64,000 nucleotides of DNA from Dioszegia crocea. Its lineage: Eukaryota > Basidiomycota > Tremellomycetes > Tremellales > Bulleribasidiaceae. Location of the stretch: NCBI GenBank assembly GCA_001600615.1, contig BCKK01000002.1, forward strand, positions 2,758,809-2,822,808, written 5' to 3'. The notes beneath the pieces are model-generated. The model saw nothing but the letters and a program-made list of their open reading frames with translations. It did no database searches and was not told the origin of the DNA. Shown here piece after piece: positions 57,752-64,000 of the stretch. Positions within the stretch are counted from its first letter, which is position 1; each line of letters starts with the position of its first letter. A program made the translations under genes and the position numbers.

Positions 57752-58998
57752 ATGGGTGGAACTAGGGCCGAAAAGGAGGTGTACTTCGAGAAGCTGAAGG
57801 CTTTGATTGAGCAGTACCGTGAGTTCAGATCTGCTGTGGAGGGATTGAGATTAGGGGCGGCAAGATAGATGACCCTGCTGGAATTTACAATTGGAATCAC
57901 GCTAATTCCCAGCCTCCATCTTCCTTGTCAACATTGACAATGTGTCGTCCCAGCAGCTGCACATGATCCGACAGTCTCTCCGAGGCAAGGGTGTCGTGCT
58001 CATGGGCAAGAACACCATGGTCCGCCGAGCGCTCCGAGTCATCCTTCCCGAATTCCCCCAATTCGAGAAGCTCATGCCTCACGTCCGCGGAAACATCGGT
58101 TTCGTCTTCACTTCTTCCGACTTGAAGGACATCCGTGAGATCATCGTCTCCAACAAGGTCGCCGCCCCTGCTCGTGCCGGTGCCGTTGCCCCCAACGACG
58201 TTTACGTCCCTGGTGGTAACACCGGTATGGAGCCCGGAAAGACATCCTTCTTCCAGGCTCTTGGTATCCCTACCAAGATTGCCCGTGGTACGATTGAAAT
58301 CGTGTCGGACGTCCAGGTCGTCAAGGCCGGTACCAAGGTCGGTACCTCCGAGGCTACCCTGCTCAACATGCTCAACATCTCCCCGTTCACCTACGGTATG
58401 AGCGTTGTCCAGGTGTACGACAACGGAGCCGTCTTCCCCTCCGAGATCCTCGACATTGAGGAGAAGACCCTCCTTGACGGCTTCATGTCGGGTGTCAAGA
58501 CCATCGCTGCCATCTCCCTCGCGATCAACTTCCCCACCATCGCCTCGGTTACCCACTCCTTGGTCAACTCGTACAAGAACCTGCTCGCGGTTTCGCTTGC
58601 TACCGACTACGAGTTCGAGGGATCTGCCAAGGTGAGCTTTGGTCTTTTTACACTTTCTTTTCGCTCTCTCTCGGATGACACCAAACTTTACACATTTTGT
58701 TACGTCTCCGGACTATGAGCACACGCTTTACCTCACTGAACTCTTCTATCCTGTTGTTTCGGTCGCATTCTTCAGGAGCAAGCTGACATTGTCAGCTCAA
58801 GGAGTACCTTGCCAACCCCGACGCGTTCGCCGCTGCCGCCCCCGCTGCATCCGAGTCCGCCCCTGCCGCCGCCGAGGCCGCCCCTGAGGCTGCCAAGGAG
58901 GAGGAGAAGGAGGAGTCTGATGACGACATGGTTCGTTGCGTGTTTCTATGCATCGAGAATCAAACTGACAAGCTCAGGGCTTCGGTCTGTTCGACTAA
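57752..58998 (+). CDS. RPP0: 60S acidic ribosomal protein P0
   Basis: Four exons (57752-57818, 57913-58631, 58796-58930, 58978-58998) total 942 nt and 313 residues, the usual P0 length. It starts [20 protein letters not shown]. Landmarks are [55 protein letters not shown] and [12 protein letters not shown]. The acidic tail ends DDDMGFGLFD, the stalk signature shared with P1/P2. P0 forms the ribosomal stalk base, binding 25S rRNA and the P1/P2 dimers. The second intron is long (164 nt) for this locus. The third has a GTTCGT donor, unlike the GTGAGT/GTAAGT norm of its neighbours, with a CTGAC branch and CAG acceptor. Confidence 0.98.
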
Positions 58999-59187
58999 AC
59001 GTCTCGTTTGGCGCGTTGAAGGAAGGGAGACAGCGTGTATCTGATGCATTGCTTGTCAAAAGGCTACGTTTTTGCGCTGCAGTGTATCTCTCACACCCTT
59101 ACATTCCGATCGCAGATTGCACAGATACTCGTGATCCGGTTGGTCTATCTTGCCTGAATAACAGGAGGTACATTGCTACCCAAGCAA

Positions 59188-60013
59188 TCACAAGTTGTAC
59201 GCCACCCGATGATCGGCTCGGTACATGTAAGACGCCTGGATCCTCGGCCCCCCTATACACGCCCTATGGATCAGCTAATCGTCCGTCTCGTCGTATTGCG
59301 ACGGAACACCAGCAACTCACGCCAACAGTGCCGATATCGCAGCTCCTATACCCATCCACAGCGCTGGGCCATATGTAGCCCCTTCCCCTCCAGCATTGAA
59401 GCGGTTCCTCGCCTGAACAAAGTTGACTAGGGCGAAGATGACTGCGAGAAGGGAGAGAGCGGTGCCTATCAGCTAAAGTCGAGTCAGTCGGAGACCACCG
59501 GCAGACGATATCTCGGGAGCGACTCACTGCTGTTGATCTGAAGAAGATGGGGTTGCGCATGATGGTTCCAAGGTGCAGGATGGAGAGGATAAGAGCGATC
59601 AAGGAAATGAGCATGAAGAGTGCGGCTGACTATTTAGCGGGATATCCGCGCCCTAGGACTCCAGGAGAGAACTGACCTAGGCCAAACATGATATGCGTCC
59701 TTGTCAACCACTCGGTAATCTCCCCAGACGGACTGGTATAGCCTAGGATAGGCTTGACGCAACCTGATAAGGCAGAGCAGAATCCAAAGGCACCGTATCG
59801 TATCTGGCCGGCGGAGACGAAGTGGATCGAGGATATGAAAGGGGCGGAGAATGTGACGAGGACACTGTGGCATTAGCAGTGTCTTCGTTGGATCGTCCAA
59901 GGGGCGAACATCTACACAAGCAGAGCTTACAGAAGGATAAGGGAAGCAAGGGAAAAGAACACGCCAAGCAGGACATGTCCCTCGAGCGCTTCGTCCCGCC
60001 TGAAAATGGCCAT
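59188..60013 (-). CDS. PalI/Rim9-SUR7-like four-helix membrane protein
   Basis: Four or five exons encode about 170 residues. The start is MAIFRRDEALEGHVLLGVF (60013). After an intron, VTFSAPFISSIHFVSAGQIR leads to the GFCSALSGC motif, the Cys pair in the first extracellular loop of the SUR7/PalI family. Then come LFMLISLIALILSILHLG, TALSLLAVIFALVNFVQA and WMGIGAAISALLA as membrane segments. The tail is short (YRADHRVAYNL) with TGA at 59188-59190. PalI/Rim9 assists the pH sensor Rim21/PalH in the alkaline-response pathway, while SUR7 proteins mark eisosomes. The sequence cannot choose between them. It converges with the P0 gene, with 189 bases between stops. Confidence 0.65.
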
Positions 60014-60165
60014 TTTGAAGGGGGTCACAGCAAGGGCGGGGTTGTTTTGTTGTACTACCCTAAGGAATGAGAATGTAGGTCAATTGAGTCAGCAGTTTGG
60101 TGGAGTCTCGACATCTAGAAAGGGATGAAGCGTAAGTTGAGTGATGATTCTACCGGCGATAAATC

Positions 60166-60198
<33 letters not shown>

Positions 60199-60515
60199 CC
60201 CGTCCTTGCAATATCGTCATGACATCAGTCATCAGAACTTCAGATATTGAGGCCCCAGAGCTCGCGTCTTGCGTCCAGAGGACTCGGCAATGTAGATAAC
60301 ATGCAAAGTGGCAGACAATTTCTCTTACGACCAGCTACAACCAAGGAGAAGTGGACCTTCCCCGGACTAATGATCCCCCGAACTCCGAACTCGGCGCTCG
60401 GCACGCATCGGCCCGAGCCGCATGTCCCGCATGTCTTTCCCGCCAGTACTCAATTGCTCGGTACCATCTCTTCTGATCTACATTGTCCGCCTCTTCTTAA
60501 GACTAGATACGCAGA
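60014..60515. promoter_or_regulatory. Divergent promoter with (AC)14 microsatellite
   Basis: The 502 bases between the Rim9-like gene and the aldolase gene contain an (AC)14 dinucleotide repeat at 60169-60196. No gene is supported. Such repeats are polymorphic and can influence transcription, but there is no evidence here. Confidence 0.5.
60169..60196. repeat. (AC)14 microsatellite
   Basis: Fourteen perfect AC units, seen directly, ending in an extra A at 60197. It sits in the intergenic region 320 bases upstream of the aldolase start. Confidence 0.97.
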
Positions 60516-61542
60516 ATGCAAGCCGCCACCACCCTCAAAAACGCTCTCGGGAAGAAAGAGCCCGGTATCGGATTTTGGCTCACGTACGTCCGCCTATTCT
60601 GCTATTCCGCGAACCAGGCCCAGCTGAGCATGTCAGCTTTAACGCACCATCAGTCGCCAAGACCATCCTCGCTGGAGGTGGCTTCAATTGGGCGTTGATT
60701 GACGCTGAACATGGTCAAATCACCGATGCGGACTACTACACTGTAAGCTACGAGGCTCTGAGTGTAAGGGAGGTACTTATTTTATCAGTTGAACAACCTG
60801 GTTGCTTCCGCAGGAGCCAGCCCGATCATTCGCGTGCCGTGCGATCTGGAGTGGATGATCAAGCGCGCGCTCGATTCGGGTGCGCATGGTATCATGACGC
60901 CCATGTGTCACACGGAGGTCAGTCGCTCTTGTTTTCTGTCACGGGCATGCTGACAAAGAAGGACGATGCCCGCCGGATCGTTTCATACTCCAAGTACCCG
61001 CCTCGCGGAACCAGAGGCTACGGTCCCATGTTCTCTGCCCACTCTTTCGGCTTGCAAGAGAAGGAGTACCCGGGAGGAGCGGATGACAACCTCTTGGTTA
61101 TTGTCCAGATTGAGAGCAGGAAGGCGATTGAGAACGTCGAGAAGATCGCGGCTGTTGACGGGATTGACGTTCTCTTCATCGGTATGTGGGTTTCCAGAGA
61201 AATGTCGTTGTCCCACTAACATGGTAGGCCCCTATGATCTGAGCAAGTTCCTCAACGTGCAATTTGGTTCGGAAGAGCACGAAGCCGCCATTCAGCGCAC
61301 GCTTAAAGCTGCTAAATCAGCGGGAAAGACTGCAGCGATCTTCTGTAAGTGATCAGTTGCGATCAACTACACCCAGCTGATCTCCTGCAGGCACAAGCGG
61401 GGAGCAAGCCAAGATGCGTCTTTCACAAGGCTTTGAGATGGTCTCTATCGTTACCGATGTCGGAGCGCTCGCTGCTGCATTCGACCGGGAATTGGCTGCG
61501 GTGCGGGGTGTAGAAGTTGGGCAGGCTCGGAGTGCCTACTAA
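60516..61542 (+). CDS. HpcH/HpaI-family class II aldolase/citrate-lyase-type
   Basis: At least five exons encode about 260 residues. The start MQAATTLKNALGKKEPGIGF is followed by WALIDAEHGQITDADYYT, the catalytic acidic loop of the family. RVPCDLEWMIKRALDSGAHG, PRGTRGYGPMF, VIVQIESRKAIENVEKIAAV (metal-ligand Glu) and DVLFIGPYDLSKFL (metal-ligand Asp) complete the TIM-barrel motifs. Members cleave 2-keto-3-deoxy acids or 4-hydroxy-2-ketoheptanedioate in a metal-dependent retro-aldol reaction to pyruvate and an aldehyde. Substrate specificity is not readable. The C-terminus is VEVGQARSAY. It could process sugar-acid intermediates, though it is 14 kb from the candidate cluster. It is convergent with the ABC transporter. 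Confidence 0.92.
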
Positions 61543-61697
61543 GTCTGCATGAATATGGTCCAACAAAATGCAATCCAGATATGCTGTTCAGTCGGTCCTG
61601 AAGACAGGCCGTAGGCAGATGATGTCAAGAAAAGCCTCACTACAGATCATCTATATACCCGAGTCTATGTTGATTGTCCCACTATAATTGCCTACCG

Positions 61698-64000
61698 CTA
61701 CATTATTTTGATCTTATCTTCGTGACCTCTTCGAGCGAGCTAGAATGGATCAGCTGCACTCAGCCACTGATGACACTGACGCCGCCCGATCCCAATTAAG
61801 GTACGCCTTGAACATACCTCAGTCAGATCGTCCTCTTCTCCACTATGCTTGACAAGCTCCCGGAACGCCCCGTCCGCGCGAATGAGATCCCAAGGTGTTC
61901 CAAATTCAACGACCCGTCCTTCATCTAGTACGAGAATTCTGGCTGGATCAACTCTGCACGCCAACGCTGAGGAGGACAGAGGAACTCCACTCACTTGTCG
62001 CACGCACATACGGTACTGAGCCGATGAGCGATAATCAGCATTTGCGTATCGGCCAAGTCTGTCTTGAGAACGTTTTGTATTGTCTGATCTGTGGCGTGGT
62101 CAAGATTTGCGGTAGATTCATCCATTATAAGGAGCGCAGAGTTTTGCAGTTTCAGTATACCGCGAGCGAGGGCCAAAAGCTGCCTCTGCCCTTGACCTTT
62201 TTGAGTCAGGTTTATAGTCTTCTATCTTTATAGTTAGATCTCAAGCGGAAACTCACTGAAATTCCTCCCGCCAGCCGCGACGGTATCGTCAAGACTCCTA
62301 ATCGCAACCCTTCCCCCTGCATCCTGCTCTACTCTAGTTGACTCGACAGCGGTATGCAAGTGAACCCCTGCGGTCACCTTGTCTGCCGATAGTCCGGGAG
62401 CCACATCTACCGGTGGGAAATCGGGTCTGCCATGTATTGGTGTTTCGCATGCCGCTTCGCTTGCCAGACCGCATCGCTGCAGAGCATCCCATATTTCTGC
62501 TTCATCGTGCTCAGAGCAGGGATCGAGATTATCGCGAATGGTTCCGGAGAAAAGTTGAGCGTCTGGCTGGATCAGCTAATCCCATGTGCAAACAGCGGCT
62601 TCACTGACCTTGGGGCAAGATGGTCAATCGAGAACGCAAAGTCGCAAGACTGAGATCTCCGATGTTTAGGCCATCAATGACAATTGACCCTGAGATCGGG
62701 TACAAGAACCGCAAGAATGACAAAGCGAGGGCTGGTACTTCAGCCACTTGTAAATGATAGCAGTGGTTTACTCACAGCTCTTCCCACTGCCGGTCCGACC
62801 GCAAATCCCAATCTTTTCCCTCGGTCCAATCTCAAAACTGACGTCCCGTAGGACCGGTGCGAGATGCGGTGCGTATCCGGCATAAAGATTGGACACGATC
62901 ACACGGCCACTCCGGCTCGGCCAATGCGCAGGAGGTTTAACTCCAGCCTTACCCTCCTCCTCTTCAACAGCAAGACTCATATCTCGTCATGTCAGCTTCG
63001 TGAAAACTGGTTGGCAGGCCAACTCACATTCGCCCACTCGCTCTACACTGTTCATAATCATCTCCGTAGCGGCGTACAGTCTCACTATCCAGAGTACGTA
63101 GTCTGTGAATGATACTGAGCAGCAATCAGCAAGAGTTACTGTCAGTCTCAAGACTGACTCACAAGCATAAGTGAGAGTCAATCCAACCGCTGCAGCATCC
63201 ATGCCAGGGGAGTGTAATGCAAAGACAGCAGCAAATGCGGTAACGAATGAGCCGAGGCAACTCGAATAGATGTTGAGGGTCCTGTTACATTGCCAGAGAT
63301 ACCAATAACACCGACTGACGTTTCAGTATGTCTGGTGAGGGGTGAGAGTTGTAGACTTACGAGTTTTGATCCAATTCTCGGAATAACTTCGCAATGAATC
63401 TCGCGCTGTCGCCGTACGATCTGACCGTGGACGCTCCGACCAATACTTCGGAGAGAATGACGAAAATCGGCGAGCGAGTGACACTCTGTAGCGTGTCAGC
63501 AGAGAGACTCTGAGGATCATTGATGGAGGCAGCACCCACATCATATCGTTTGAGCTCTCGACTTGTAGTGACGTATAGTGTAGATACAAGATAGTAGAGC
63601 GCGACGATGACGGATAGAGCAATTGCAAATTCTGGAAAGTGTTAGCTCGACCTCACATCAAAGCAGATCAAGGACGCACCAGGCGTTGACCATAGTATGA
63701 TGGCTAAAATCGAAACTACCGATAAGATGCAATTAACACACCATAAGAAGACTGTGAAGTCAGCGTCCTTTCCCCTACATCAGCTAGCCTGTTCACTCAC
63801 TTTCGCCAGCTTCCGTATCAATCACAAGTATATCCTTGCTCAGCCTATTCATAATACGTCCCATAGGAGTGGTATCGAAGAATCTAGAGGATCAGTTTTA
63901 AATTGGGCCAAGTCACTCATACATAACCACTGACCTCAAATTAGCCCCCAGTATCCTCTGCAATAAACACTCGTATAGCCTCCTGCTCGCCCTGAGACTT
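61698..64000 (-). CDS. ABC transporter, ABCC/MRP type, C-terminal half (partial)
   Basis: The gene enters from the right edge and ends at TAG 61698-61700. Seen from right to left are parts of the second membrane domain (GANLRFFDTTPMGRIMNRLS, SEVLVGASTVRSYGDSARFI, YVLWIVRLYAATEMIMNSVE) and then NBD2. NBD2 has Walker A KIGICGRTGSGKS, the Q-loop TILPQ, the signature FSQGQRQLLALARGIL (FSQGQ in place of LSGGQ, usual for ABCC NBD2), Walker B LLIMDESTANLD and the H-loop IIAHRLSTV. The tail ends DDLTELARRGHEDKIKIM across a last intron. Such pumps export glutathione conjugates, organic anions or drugs. The N-terminal half lies outside the window. About fifteen introns are visible. Confidence 0.93.

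Noticed and set aside
1..64000. Long antisense open frames opposite most genes
   Set aside because: They are shadows in GC-rich coding sequence: no splice continuation, no family resemblance, and no intron signals.
1..64000. tRNA, rRNA, CRISPR or transposon content
   Set aside because: T-loop-like GGTTCGA words occur only inside genes and lack an acceptor stem. No repeat arrays or transposase motifs were seen.

Overview
The window is eukaryotic nuclear DNA from a fungus, most likely a basidiomycete yeast of the Tremellomycetes (Cryptococcus/Kwoniella/Trichosporon relatives). This rests on compact genes with many 35-60 nt introns, GTGAGT/GTAAGT donors, CTGAC or CTCAC branch-point motifs just upstream of CAG/TAG acceptors, GC-rich codon use, and the protein families present (Zn2Cys6 regulator, Dal5-type MFS permeases, Rim9/PalI-like protein). 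I reconstructed 31 protein genes by joining exons by eye. I saw no tRNA, rRNA, transposon, CRISPR array or prokaryotic operon. Two genes run off the window ends.

Left part (1-24.5 kb): a partial unknown gene, a Mug14-like class II aldolase, an acetamidase-type amidase, and a Dal5-family permease. Then come two divergently transcribed genes that together make one 5-oxoprolinase (N-terminal half on the minus strand, C-terminal half on the plus strand), followed by two tandem paralogous MFS permeases, a heme-oxygenase-like diiron protein and an AzgA-type purine permease. GATAAG motifs lie in three of the promoters. Together this looks like a nitrogen-scavenging neighbourhood (amide, 5-oxoproline, purine).

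Middle part (24.7-46.2 kb): an unknown basic protein, a divergent FAD monooxygenase-like protein, a biotin-protein-ligase-N-domain protein with a GPI-like tail, and an AAAP amino-acid transporter. Next is a possible sugar-acid block: a secreted GMC oxidoreductase fused to a CBM13 beta-trefoil, a DHDPS-family aldolase, a Zn2Cys6 regulator, an SDR/epimerase-family dehydrogenase and a Dal5-type permease. A palindrome-rich promoter separates the aldolase from the regulator.

Right part (46.5-64 kb): mostly housekeeping genes. They are a FLX1-like mitochondrial carrier, acyl-CoA thioesterase II, a DUF829/TMEM53 protein, a small conserved protein, the SWR1 subunit Vps71, 3-ketosphinganine reductase Tsc10, tRNA methyltransferase Trm9, an unknown probable mitochondrial protein, ribosomal P0, a PalI/Rim9-like protein, an HpcH/HpaI aldolase and the C-terminal half of an ABCC transporter.

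The most unusual item is the split 5-oxoprolinase, normally one polypeptide in fungi, whose halves are inverted around a shared 303-bp promoter. Family assignments come from recognising motifs and recalled relatives, not from database searches.
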